Source: Desulforudis sp. (lineage in GTDB: Bacteria > Bacillota > Desulfotomaculia > Desulfotomaculales > Desulforudaceae). From it: a DNA stretch of 20,845 nucleotides. Of this stretch, positions 13,460-20,498 are shown piece after piece. Location: positions 1-20,845 of the forward strand of contig JACUUW010000012.1 in NCBI GenBank assembly GCA_014859075.1, in the 5' to 3' direction. Position numbers and translations under genes: made by a program. The stretch's first letter is position 1; each line of letters begins with the position of its first letter. The notes beneath the pieces were generated by a model. The model was not told where the DNA came from. It searched no databases and saw only the letters and a list, made by a program, of their open reading frames with translations.

Positions 13460-14014
13460 TTGTTGGGGGGCGTACTAACCCTTGACGCCGATATTTACCT
13501 ATACGTTGTGCACGAACTGCGCACACCGTTTCTGAACATATTGATGCCCTTGTTCAGTACGTTGGGTGATTTCCCCTCGATCTGGTTCTTTCTTTTTCTG
13601 GCGACGGCCGCCTGCGGCGGTTCCCGGGGAAGGGCGGCGGCGGCGGCGGGTATCCCCGTTCTTCTCATAGCCTGGTTGACCGGGGACCTGATCCTCAAGG
13701 AAGTCTTCGCCCGACTGCGGCCTTTTGACGTCTACCCGGACGTGGAACTGCTGACCCGGCCGCCGTCGGGGTATTCTTTCCCCTCAGCCCATGCCTCGAC
13801 ATCTTTTGCGGCGGTTGCGGTGTTCTGGTGGTGCCGTCCCCGCCGGCTGTTCCGGATCGCCGCGCTGGTCCTGGCCGCGCTGATCTCTTGCGCCCGGGTT
13901 TATGTGGGCGTGCACTACCCGCTGGATGTGCTCGGTGGCGCGGTCTGGGGGCTTTTCACCGTCGGACTGGCAGCAGGTATTGTGCGCAGGCGGGAGTTGC
14001 CCAGGTTCTACTGA
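13460..14014 (+). CDS. PAP2-family membrane phosphatase
   Basis: A 184-residue polytopic protein with the three-part acid phosphatase signature. The motifs are KEVFARLRP (K80...R87-P88), SFPSAHAS (P108-S109...H111) and RVYVGVHYPLD (R146...H152...D156). Members hydrolyse phosphate from lipid substrates such as undecaprenyl diphosphate or phosphatidic acid on the outer face of the membrane, by a phospho-histidine mechanism. About five transmembrane helices are visible. I prefer TTG 13460, six bases after GAGGTG (13448-13453). GTG 13451 is possible but would lie within that ribosome site. Its stop overlaps the end of the converging hybrid kinase gene by seven bases. The substrate is unknown; an undecaprenyl-pyrophosphatase (BcrC-like) role is plausible by size. 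Confidence 0.92.
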   Translation: MLGGVLTLDADIYLYVVHELRTPFLNILMPLFSTLGDFPSIWFFLFLATAACGGSRGRAAAAAGIPVLLIAWLTGDLILKEVFARLRPFDVYPDVELLTRPPSGYSFPSAHASTSFAAVAVFWWCRPRRLFRIAALVLAALISCARVYVGVHYPLDVLGGAVWGLFTVGLAAGIVRRRELPRFY

Positions 14015-16296
14015 GACTCGGTCCTTGTTTCAACGGCTGGTCCTACAGTAACAAGGGCGTGCCTGAGGTCGTCAAGAGTAACCGGTTTCCGGAGTACCAG
14101 GTCCACGGAGTCGGTGATGGTGTCATCCAAAGCCGGATCGACCCAGCCGGTCACCAAAACAAAAGGCATTTCGGGGTATACCGATTTGATCCGGGCACCG
14201 ACTTCCAGCCCGGTCAATCCGGGCATGGCCAGGTCGCAAAACACCAGGTCGAACGGCTCCCAGGTAAGCACACCCAGGGCTTCCTCACCGCCGCGCACCG
14301 CCTTCACCCGGCACCCGAGCGCCACCAGCAGATCCTGGAGTGTGGTCAGCACCGCCGGATCGTCGTCAATCAGTAAGACCGAAGCCCCGATCACGGGCCT
14401 GGCCGATTCCTCGGGAGACTCCGCAGGCGGTTCTTGTGTCTCAACCCTCAACACCGGCAAAACCACGTTGAAAGTGGAACCCCCCACCGCACTCTGCACC
14501 TCGATAGTCCCTCCGTGGGAGGTGGTAATGTTGTAGGCAATGGCCAGGCCCAATCCGCTCCCGCGTTCCCCCTTGGTGGTAAAAAAGGGGTCAAACACGT
14601 ACGGCAAAGTCTCGGGCGGGATGCCGGATCCGTTGTCCGCCACCGAAATAACCACCTCCGCGTCGGTTTCGCGGGTGCGGACGGCAACCGTGCCGCCGCG
14701 GCCGTTCAAGGCGTCGAAGGCGTTGATCAGGATGTTGACCAGCGCTTCACGCAAGGCCGATTCGGTTCCGGACACCCAGGCTTCCGATTCCAACTCCTGT
14801 ACGACCTCGATCTGCACGCCCTCGGCGAGGGCGGTGTTGTGCCAACGGTTCCGGGTGAACACAACGGCGTCCCGGACCAGGTCGGAAACGCACACCGGGC
14901 TGAACTCGCGCGCCAACTTCGGCCGGTAGAACTCCTGCACCCGGCGCACCAGGGCGGAAGCGTCCCGGGCGGCACCGTAGGCCTGTTTCAGGTTGGCCTG
15001 CAGGAACGGGTCGGCCGTCTTTTCCTGGGCCAGTTGGAGATTACCGACAATAACCGCCAAAAGGTTGTTGAAATCGTGCGCGATACCACTGGTCAGGATC
15101 CCCAGCGACCGGAGCTTTTCGGCCCGCGAGTTCTCGTGAAGCCAACGGATCTGCTGTTTCTGATGTTCATACGCCATCCCGATGGTATCTCCGACCGAAA
15201 GCAACCAGTCGACGCCCAGGTTGTCAAGATGGGTGGCGGCGCTGTTACAAATAATAACCGCCGCCCCGGTCTTCTCGCGTGAATACCTGATCGGGATGAC
15301 CAGACAACGCCCGCCGTCGCTCCCGAATAACGCCCGGCAAATGCTGGGACACGAAGCCCGGTCGAGGATCCTGGGCCGGCCGTTTTCGGTCGACTTGAAG
15401 TAACAAGTCTTGCCCAGTTCGTGCGGACTGAGTGACCGAATGCTTTCCTCCGCGGCCGGTTCCAGGCCGACCGCCGCCGCCTCACGCAGCGACCCGGAGG
15501 CAAAGTCAATCACGGCCAGAAAACCGGCCCGGGCGTCCAGGTAGCGGACCAGCATGTGTATCGACGTGAGGGCGATTTCAGACGGTTCACGCTTGTAAGA
15601 GATGGCCCGCGACAGCTGGCCGAGGAAAGTGATCTGGCGGTTCACCTCAATCAGGCGGACGGCGTCGATCAGATTGCCATGAAGCAACGGCAGGTATCCT
15701 CCGCCGGACGGCGGCGTGACCAGCCCGTCCCGGGTTTGAAAGAGGCTCAACTCGTGAACCTGTACCACGTCTTCCAGATCCTCCGGCTTCAGATCCTCGG
15801 CGTGATAGATGCAGAGGGCGGCAATTCCGCGTTCCCTCAGCAAGCCGGCGACCTCTCTTTCGTAACGTAGAAAATCACGCGTATTGACACAGCGCCGCAG
15901 CCAGCCGGTCTCACCCACCACCCTGAGACCCCGGTAACCTCTGGTCAGCGCCTCCTCCGCCAGGGACCGCCACCGGTTGAGCACCCGGTCATCGCGGAAC
16001 ATTCCGTCCCGCATGTAAAACTCTTCAGCCGCCGCGAAGGAGAACTGTTCGTCGGCCACGTACTGGTACAAAGGTTCGAGTTTCAGAATCCCCGACTCCC
16101 GTACCTCCTGGAACCGGCGGGGAAAGCGCTCGAAAAAGCGGCTGTCGGTGGTCAGCACCAGGCAGCGTTCCCCGGCGGCCAAGCCGCCGGCGACGAAATG
16201 AGCCATCGGCTCGTAATTAAAGTTGGAGCGGGAACTGACCAGTGCCATGTGAGCGCCTGGCGATACCGCCCTAAGCTTGGAGAGGTATTCTGTCAT
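14008..16296 (-). CDS. Hybrid sensor histidine kinase: MEDS-GAF-HisKA-HATPase-REC
   Basis: A 762-residue soluble hybrid kinase. Residues about 10-190 resemble the MEDS (DcmR-type sensory) domain: ALVSSRSNFNYEPMAHFVAGGL at the front and CIYHAEDL near the end. Residues about 235-385 are GAF-like. The phosphoacceptor helix has LTSGIAHDFNNLLA with H407, a HWE/NtrB-type form. The ATPase domain has NILINAFDAL (N525), ADNGSGIP and GSGLGLAI. A receiver domain (about 638-755) carries LLIDDDP, phospho-acceptor D688 (FCDLAMPG) and K737. No transmembrane helix is seen, so it senses an internal signal. The start is ATG 16296 behind AAGGAGGTC (16312-16304). There is no separate output regulator nearby, so signalling probably passes through the fused receiver to another protein. 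The C-terminal end overlaps the PAP2 gene convergently. Confidence 0.93.
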   Translation of the reverse strand: MTEYLSKLRAVSPGAHMALVSSRSNFNYEPMAHFVAGGLAAGERCLVLTTDSRFFERFPRRFQEVRESGILKLEPLYQYVADEQFSFAAAEEFYMRDGMFRDDRVLNRWRSLAEEALTRGYRGLRVVGETGWLRRCVNTRDFLRYEREVAGLLRERGIAALCIYHAEDLKPEDLEDVVQVHELSLFQTRDGLVTPPSGGGYLPLLHGNLIDAVRLIEVNRQITFLGQLSRAISYKREPSEIALTSIHMLVRYLDARAGFLAVIDFASGSLREAAAVGLEPAAEESIRSLSPHELGKTCYFKSTENGRPRILDRASCPSICRALFGSDGGRCLVIPIRYSREKTGAAVIICNSAATHLDNLGVDWLLSVGDTIGMAYEHQKQQIRWLHENSRAEKLRSLGILTSGIAHDFNNLLAVIVGNLQLAQEKTADPFLQANLKQAYGAARDASALVRRVQEFYRPKLAREFSPVCVSDLVRDAVVFTRNRWHNTALAEGVQIEVVQELESEAWVSGTESALREALVNILINAFDALNGRGGTVAVRTRETDAEVVISVADNGSGIPPETLPYVFDPFFTTKGERGSGLGLAIAYNITTSHGGTIEVQSAVGGSTFNVVLPVLRVETQEPPAESPEESARPVIGASVLLIDDDPAVLTTLQDLLVALGCRVKAVRGGEEALGVLTWEPFDLVFCDLAMPGLTGLEVGARIKSVYPEMPFVLVTGWVDPALDDTITDSVDLVLRKPVTLDDLRHALVTVGPAVETRTESQ

Positions 16297-16578
16297 GATT
16301 CCAGACCTCCTTATCCCTAACCGAGGCCTGTTTCGAGTAAAAAGAGGAAATATCCTTCAGAGAAAAGCTCGAAAAAAGGGGTTTGCTGCCATAATTGGAC
16401 GGTGTCAAGGCGTCGAAACGTCGTTGGATGAAATTTTAGCTTCCCCACTTGACCGCAAAGTTAAACTCGTGTAAGTTATGTACGTACGATTACGCCAAAT
16501 CAGACGCACGGATGAAAAAACCTGGTCAGGCACAATCCGGAAGCTGATATCCGCCCAATAACCGTCAAGTCCGGTACT

Positions 16579-16607
16579 TTGTCCGCGCCATGCCGGTCTG
16601 TTATACC
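16579..16607 (+). promoter_or_regulatory. Candidate promoter of the XRE-S24 repressor gene
   Basis: TTGTCC (16579-16584) and TATACC (16602-16607) are spaced by 17 bases, about 40 bases upstream of the ATG. In the rest of the 350-base divergent gap 16297-16647 I see only weaker hexamer pairs, such as TTGACC at 16449 and, on the minus strand, TTGACA near 16394 without a good -10. Confidence 0.5.
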
Positions 16608-16609
16608 GG
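16593..16609. promoter_or_regulatory. Candidate operator dyad overlapping the -10 of the repressor promoter
   Basis: CCGGT-N7-ACCGG is a perfect 5-bp inverted repeat that overlaps the -10 element. A further CCGGTAC half-site lies at 16571. XRE repressors usually bind such dyads and regulate themselves; assignment to this repressor is inference. Confidence 0.4.
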
Positions 16610-16647
16610 GGGAACCATACGGGATTTACGGAGGGGGGTCCGTCCCA

Positions 16648-17238
16648 ATGCGGGGAGTGGGAGAGACGATCAGACGCTTGCGTGAGGAGTTCGGCCTGAG
16701 CCAACGTGCCCTGGCCCGCAAAGCCGGGATCTCGTCCCAGTACCTCAGTGACATCGAGGTCGGACGCACTTCACCCAGCCTCAAGAGCCTGGACAAGATC
16801 GCCGGCGCCCTGGAGATGCCTCCCGGCAAGCTGCTGCAAACCCCGAACCCGTTCGGCAGCGGCGTAGTGGAGGTCCCGGTCTTGGGCCGGGTGCCCGCCG
16901 GCGGTCCGGTCCTCGCCGAGGAGGTCATCATCGGTTACCTGCCCATGCCGCGCAGGCTGGCCACGGAGGATACTTTCTGCCTCGAAGTGCGGGGAGACAG
17001 TATGCAGGACCTGGGCATTGACGACGGGGACTTCGTACTGGTGCGGGTGCAGCCCACGGCCGAAAACGGTCAGGTGGTGATCGCCCGGGTGGACGGTGAG
17101 GTCACTTGTAAACGCTACTACCACCTGGACCAGGTGGTTTCCCTGGAACCAGCGAACCGGCGGTTCAGGCCGCTGAGAATTGAAGCCGGTGACGTGGACA
17201 TTGTAGGCGTTGTGACAAACGTGATCAAGAAGGTATAG
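16648..17238 (+). CDS. XRE-family repressor with S24 (LexA-like) autocleavage domain
   Basis: A 196-residue protein. Residues about 5-60 are an XRE helix-turn-helix (IRRLREEFGLSQRALARKAGISSQYLSDIE). Residues about 75-196 are a peptidase S24 domain. The Ala84-Gly85 bond in GRVPAGGP is the expected cleavage site. Ser118 in RGDSM is the nucleophile, and Lys155 in VTCKRY is the general base. The Ser-Lys distance of 37 residues equals that of E. coli LexA. This is the CI/HdiR design, in which RecA filaments trigger self-cleavage and derepression. The true LexA of Firmicutes has a different DNA-binding domain, so this is probably a second SOS-type or stress repressor. The start is ATG 16648 behind GGAGGGGGG (16630-16638). 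No phage genes are nearby. It may control itself and the two plus-strand genes that follow. Confidence 0.94.
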   Translation: MRGVGETIRRLREEFGLSQRALARKAGISSQYLSDIEVGRTSPSLKSLDKIAGALEMPPGKLLQTPNPFGSGVVEVPVLGRVPAGGPVLAEEVIIGYLPMPRRLATEDTFCLEVRGDSMQDLGIDDGDFVLVRVQPTAENGQVVIARVDGEVTCKRYYHLDQVVSLEPANRRFRPLRIEAGDVDIVGVVTNVIKKV

Positions 17239-17243
17239 TATTG

Positions 17244-17258
17244 GCGGGAATCCCGCCG
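17244..17258 (+). other. Compact GC hairpin between repressor gene and zinc-ribbon gene
   Basis: GGCGGG-AAT-CCCGCC is a perfect 6-bp stem with a 3-base loop. It lies 5 bases after the repressor stop and two bases before the AAGGAGA of the next gene. There is no T tract, so it is not a normal terminator. It may pause transcription, protect mRNA or bind a protein. Confidence 0.5.
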
Positions 17259-17273
17259 GAAGGAGAGCCGGGC

Positions 17274-17558
17274 ATGGTTGAAAAGGAGCTTGCGTGCCCC
17301 AACTGCCGTTCCAACGATGTAATGGTGCGCGGTAGGCGCATCATGATCAAGGGCCTGTTCATGGTGACAGGTATCCTGACCGCAGTCGTTTTCCTCCTGG
17401 GTTTCCTGTTCACAGCGGTGCTGGTCACCGCGGCCCTTTATGTTTGGCTGGCCGGACTGCTGCTGATCGCGGTGGTCCTCCTGGTACCATCCAAACGGAT
17501 TGAAATGTTGTACTGCCGCAGTTGTGAGTTCCGCTGGCTGCCGGGGCAATTTGACTGA
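17274..17558 (+). CDS. Split zinc-ribbon membrane protein (94 residues)
   Basis: The start is ATG 17274 with AAGGAGA seven bases upstream. The plan is the same as the gene at 13096. CPNC (C8, C11) lies at the front and CRSC (C81, C84) at the back, with two hydrophobic helices (about 28-50 and 51-71) between. A basic stretch (RGRRIMIKG) before the first helix predicts both ends in the cytoplasm, so the two Cys pairs can join to hold one zinc. It lies 35 bases downstream of the XRE-S24 repressor gene and could be co-transcribed. I know no function for it. Two versions in one window suggest a small family with a shared membrane role. Confidence 0.82.
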   Translation: MVEKELACPNCRSNDVMVRGRRIMIKGLFMVTGILTAVVFLLGFLFTAVLVTAALYVWLAGLLLIAVVLLVPSKRIEMLYCRSCEFRWLPGQFD

Positions 17559-17643
17559 CCCATTAAAGACATGTTCGCGAGTTTGATTATTGGTTGTATA
17601 TTCTATTTCTAATGCATTGTTGGCAGGAGGGAACTCGTTTAGA

Positions 17644-18486
17644 ATGTCACTGAAAATTGTGCAGCGCGAGTACCAGAAGCGTTTGGAAAACGGCACTCTG
17701 AAGGGCCTGCCCCGGCACCACAGCTTTCGGTTCGAATGCCCGGACGCCTGCATGGGCAATTGCTGTAACAAGATCGAGGTTTACCTGGACCCGTGGGATG
17801 TGGAAACACTGGCCGGATATCTTGGGATCACTGGGCAAGAGTTCGTCGCCGAGTACGGCGTATTCGAATTGGGAACCGAGTGGCGCTGGCCGGTCGTGCA
17901 CTTAAAGCACGCGGCCCACGGGCCCTGTGTTTTCCTCTACGACGATGGTAAGTGCCGGGTTTATCCCGCCCGCCCCCGGAACTGCCGGGCCTATCCCCTG
18001 GGGCGCGCTGTCCGGTTCTTGGACAATAACCAGCCGCAGGCGGAGGAACGGCTTTTTCTGATGCACGCGATGGAGGGGTGCTTAGGCCACCAAGCCGACC
18101 GCCGGTGGACGGTTGAACAATGGCTTAAGGATTCAAATCTGCTGCACTACCACGAGTTGTCGGACCTTTACCTGCACCTGCTCAACTATGCGGTGAACGA
18201 GTTGCGTTCCCGGGAGTGGATGCACGAAGTTACCGCGCGGATGATCGCTCCGTTCTTGTATGCCCCCGAAATCATCCGCGCCCGGGTGAACATTCCGGAG
18301 AGAGAAGTCAACCACGAGGAGTTTTACCGCCGCCGGATGCAGGCGCTAAGGATTCTGTTAACCGAAGTGGCCGCCGGACTGGGATACGGTCCGGGAGCGG
18401 CCGCTCAGGGCGGCGAATCCGGTATTGTAACCGGACGGAGTCTCATGGAGCGGATCCGCCCGGTGCTGATGACCGGAAAGGAATAG
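17644..18486 (+). CDS. YkgJ-type (UPF0153) cysteine-cluster protein
   Basis: A 280-residue protein from ATG 17644, with AGGAGGG (17625-17631) 12 bases upstream. The N-terminal half carries the YkgJ cluster signature: C32, C36, C40 and C41 (CPDACMGNCC), then C95 (GPCVFL), C104 (GKCRVYPARP) and C114 (NCRAYP). Such proteins are thought to bind zinc or an iron-sulfur cluster; no reaction is established. The C-terminal half (about 165-280) is helical and charged, and I cannot assign it. Upstream (17559-17643) there is a TATATT that could be a -10, but its -35 is weak. A hairpin follows the stop. Confidence 0.88.
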   Translation: MSLKIVQREYQKRLENGTLKGLPRHHSFRFECPDACMGNCCNKIEVYLDPWDVETLAGYLGITGQEFVAEYGVFELGTEWRWPVVHLKHAAHGPCVFLYDDGKCRVYPARPRNCRAYPLGRAVRFLDNNQPQAEERLFLMHAMEGCLGHQADRRWTVEQWLKDSNLLHYHELSDLYLHLLNYAVNELRSREWMHEVTARMIAPFLYAPEIIRARVNIPEREVNHEEFYRRRMQALRILLTEVAAGLGYGPGAAAQGGESGIVTGRSLMERIRPVLMTGKE

Positions 18487-18526
18487 TCGCACAGCCTCAC
18501 CAATAAGCGCTCGCGAATAAACCGGA

Positions 18527-18557
18527 AGCCTCTTGATTTCCGAGGTTCCAAGAGGCT
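18527..18557. terminator. Hairpin between converging genes
   Basis: A perfect 9-bp stem AGCCTCTTG/CAAGAGGCT (18527-18535 and 18549-18557) with a 13-base loop lies directly after the TAG of the minus-strand PII-like gene and 40 bases after the plus-strand YkgJ gene. T tracts are weak on both sides. Its position suggests shared termination or 3' end protection. Confidence 0.6.
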
Positions 18558-18932
18558 CTAATGGGATTCTTCGCCTTCCTCGTCGTCGGGCTCCACCTCG
18601 CCGATCTGCTCCAGCAGGTGCACGATGCCCACCACCTTTTCCACGTCGAGCATGAAGCCGACGCCGGTTCCCGGCTTTTCCATATTGCCGGCTTGAACCA
18701 CCGCCTTCAGCACCCTTTTCGCCTTATCCTTATGAATCAGAATCAGGATGATTTCCTTCTCGGGCTCGATCATGATGCCCAACAGTTTCTTGGACTCGTG
18801 AATGCCGGTGCCCCGCCCGCAGATCACGGTACCGCCGCGAGCCCCGGCTTCCCGCGCCGCCAGGAGGATCTTTTCGGCCCGGCCGCTCTTCACGATGGCC
18901 ACGATTAACTTGTGATCCCTACCGATCAACAT
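18558..18932 (-). CDS. PII-like signalling protein
   Basis: A 124-residue protein with the PII fold pattern: HKLIVAIVKSGRAEKILLAAREAGARGGTVI at the front and the C-terminal signature KPGTGVGFMLDVEKVVGI (about 86-103). Between them, GRGTGIHESKKLLGI replaces the long uridylylation T-loop of GlnB, so it is a PII-like protein and not a classical nitrogen regulator. The acidic tail (DDEEGEESH) is unusual. PII-like proteins sense small nucleotides or metabolites and often bind a partner transporter. The gene overlaps the end of the upstream DUF1538 gene by 14 bases, which ties it to that membrane pair. ATG 18932 has only a weak ribosome site (GGAAG), consistent with translational coupling. Confidence 0.88.
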   Translation of the reverse strand: MLIGRDHKLIVAIVKSGRAEKILLAAREAGARGGTVICGRGTGIHESKKLLGIMIEPEKEIILILIHKDKAKRVLKAVVQAGNMEKPGTGVGFMLDVEKVVGIVHLLEQIGEVEPDDEEGEESH

Positions 18933-19653
18933 CTTCCCGACCCCTTTCCCGATAAATCAGACCCAACAACATCACGGACAAAATCGGCGCCAAAGCCACC
19001 ATGGAAATCATGCCAAATCCCTCAATCAGCGGGTCGCGGCCCTCCACCGCGGTCGCCACCCCGACCACCAGGGCCATTACGAAAGTGACGGTCATCGGTC
19101 CGGTGGCCACCCCGCCGGCGTCAAAGGCGATCGACACAAAATTGCGCGGGGAGAACCGGATCAGCGCTACGGCCAGCAAGTACCCAGGTACTAGTATATA
19201 CCAGAGCGGAATCCCGTAGATGATCCGGACCATGGCCAGGGCCACCGAAGCGGCCACGCCCAGGGACAGCGCGTAAAGCATCACCTTTTCCTTTATGTAA
19301 CCGGCGGAGACCCGTGCCACTTCGTAGTTCAGCACCCGGACGGCCGGTTCGGCCACCGCGGCCACAAAGCCGAGGGCAAACCCGACGGGAATAAGAATCC
19401 AGGCGTGGGCCAGCGCGCCCAGGGCCTCGCCCAGGACCGAGCCGACCGGGAAAAATCCCACGTACACACCCTGAAGGAAAAAGGCCAGGCCCACTAAAGT
19501 GAGCAGCATACCGCTTAGAATCTGGATGACACGTTCCCGCGGCAACTTCAAGAAGCCGAGCTGGAAAAAGAGGAACACCGCGATCAACGGCCCCAGCGCC
19601 GTAAACACTTCCCGCAACACATGGCCGAAACCGTCAAAAATAATGATTTCCAT
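18919..19653 (-). CDS. DUF1538 membrane protein, second of a pair
   Basis: A 244-residue protein with about seven transmembrane helices. Motifs shared with its upstream partner are FVAAVAEPAVRVL, VSAGYI, YGIPLWYIL, SIAFDAGGVATGPMTVTFVMAL and GMISMVALAPILSVMLLGLIY. These are hallmarks of DUF1538, a family of integral membrane proteins with no assigned substrate. The acidic residues in AEPAVRVL and the FDAGGVATGPMT loop, both in membrane surroundings, are likely substrate-site candidates. Its ATG overlaps the stop of the first DUF1538 gene by one base (TGATG). Its own end overlaps the PII-like gene. The C-terminus is basic (RERGREDVDR). Two homologous subunits suggest a heterodimeric channel or transporter. 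Confidence 0.9.
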   Translation of the reverse strand: MEIIIFDGFGHVLREVFTALGPLIAVFLFFQLGFLKLPRERVIQILSGMLLTLVGLAFFLQGVYVGFFPVGSVLGEALGALAHAWILIPVGFALGFVAAVAEPAVRVLNYEVARVSAGYIKEKVMLYALSLGVAASVALAMVRIIYGIPLWYILVPGYLLAVALIRFSPRNFVSIAFDAGGVATGPMTVTFVMALVVGVATAVEGRDPLIEGFGMISMVALAPILSVMLLGLIYRERGREDVDR

Positions 19654-20345
19654 CAGCCATAGATCACCCCCAGCAACAGCACCGCCAGCACCGGGCCGAT
19701 GGATGCCAGGGCCACCCAGCCGAAACTGTCGGACAGCGAACCCTTGCCCCCCAGCACCGCGGCGAAGCCCACTCCCAGCGCCAGGATGAACGGCACCGTC
19801 ATCGGACCCGTGGTCACCCCCCCGGCGTCAAAAGAAATCGGGACGTAATGGGACGGAACATAATAAGAAAGGACAAACACGGCCAGATAGCCACCGATCA
19901 AGATGTAACTCAGCGGGATACCCAAAACCATGCGCGCTGCGGCCACCGCCATGAAAAGCCCCACGCCGACGGCCACCAGGGTGATCAACATACCGCGCGC
20001 AATCTCCCCGCTGGAAACGGTGTCGACTTTCGCGGCCAGCACCCGCACGTCCGGTTCAGCAACGGTGACGGCAACGCCCAGCACGAAAATGAAAAACAGG
20101 ATCAACGGCAGCGAACCCCACTGCGGCAGCTCGGAACCGATGGCCTGGCCCAGGGGCAAGAGGCCAACCTTGACGCCCAACAGGAAGAGTCCCAGTCCGG
20201 TCACGACCATCAGGGTGCCGATGAGAAACTGGAGCACCACCGGCCACCAGTGGGGTACAAACAGCATTATCAGCACCACCACCAATACAGCAATGGGCAG
20301 GACGGCCTGCACGACTTCAAGCACTATGTCCCTGATATCGCCCAT
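19653..20345 (-). CDS. DUF1538 membrane protein, first of a pair
   Basis: A 230-residue membrane protein homologous to the next gene. It shares VAVTVAEPDVRVL, VSSGEIARGMLI, GIPLSYILIGGYL, PISFDAGGVTTGPMTVPFILALG and ALASIGPVLAVLLLGVIYG, with about seven transmembrane helices. Long single proteins with two DUF1538 halves exist in other bacteria from general knowledge, so this pair may be the split form. It is the first gene of the operon; ATG 20345 has only a modest upstream AGGG. The 150-base region upstream contains the terminator of the preceding gene and no promoter I can call with confidence. Confidence 0.9.
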   Translation of the reverse strand: MGDIRDIVLEVVQAVLPIAVLVVVLIMLFVPHWWPVVLQFLIGTLMVVTGLGLFLLGVKVGLLPLGQAIGSELPQWGSLPLILFFIFVLGVAVTVAEPDVRVLAAKVDTVSSGEIARGMLITLVAVGVGLFMAVAAARMVLGIPLSYILIGGYLAVFVLSYYVPSHYVPISFDAGGVTTGPMTVPFILALGVGFAAVLGGKGSLSDSFGWVALASIGPVLAVLLLGVIYG

Positions 20346-20433
20346 TGCGCATCACATCCCTGGATTAAACGCTCGCTGCCTAATTGACTACTCGGCCCCA
20401 TACACTACTGTAACACAAAGCCTCCGGATGATG

Positions 20434-20462
20434 AAAACCGGCCCCAGTCTGTGGGGCCGGTT
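20434..20462 (-). terminator. Rho-independent terminator of the right-edge gene
   Basis: A perfect 11-bp stem AACCGGCCCCA/TGGGGCCGGTT (20436-20446 and 20452-20462) with a 5-base loop is followed on the minus strand by TTTTC (the last Ts overlapping the stem end). It lies 36 bases after the stop of the gene at 20499. Confidence 0.85.
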
Positions 20463-20498
20463 CTGTGATCGTCACGTGGGTCTTATGTTATGGTGGAC

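Noticed and set aside
16480..16487. GTACGTAC palindrome in the divergent gap
   Set aside because: Only 8 bases, no flanking symmetry and not aligned to a promoter; likely chance.
17578..17612. Promoter for the YkgJ-type gene
   Set aside because: TATATT is acceptable as a -10, but the hexamer at the right spacing (TTCGCG) is too far from consensus to list as a feature.
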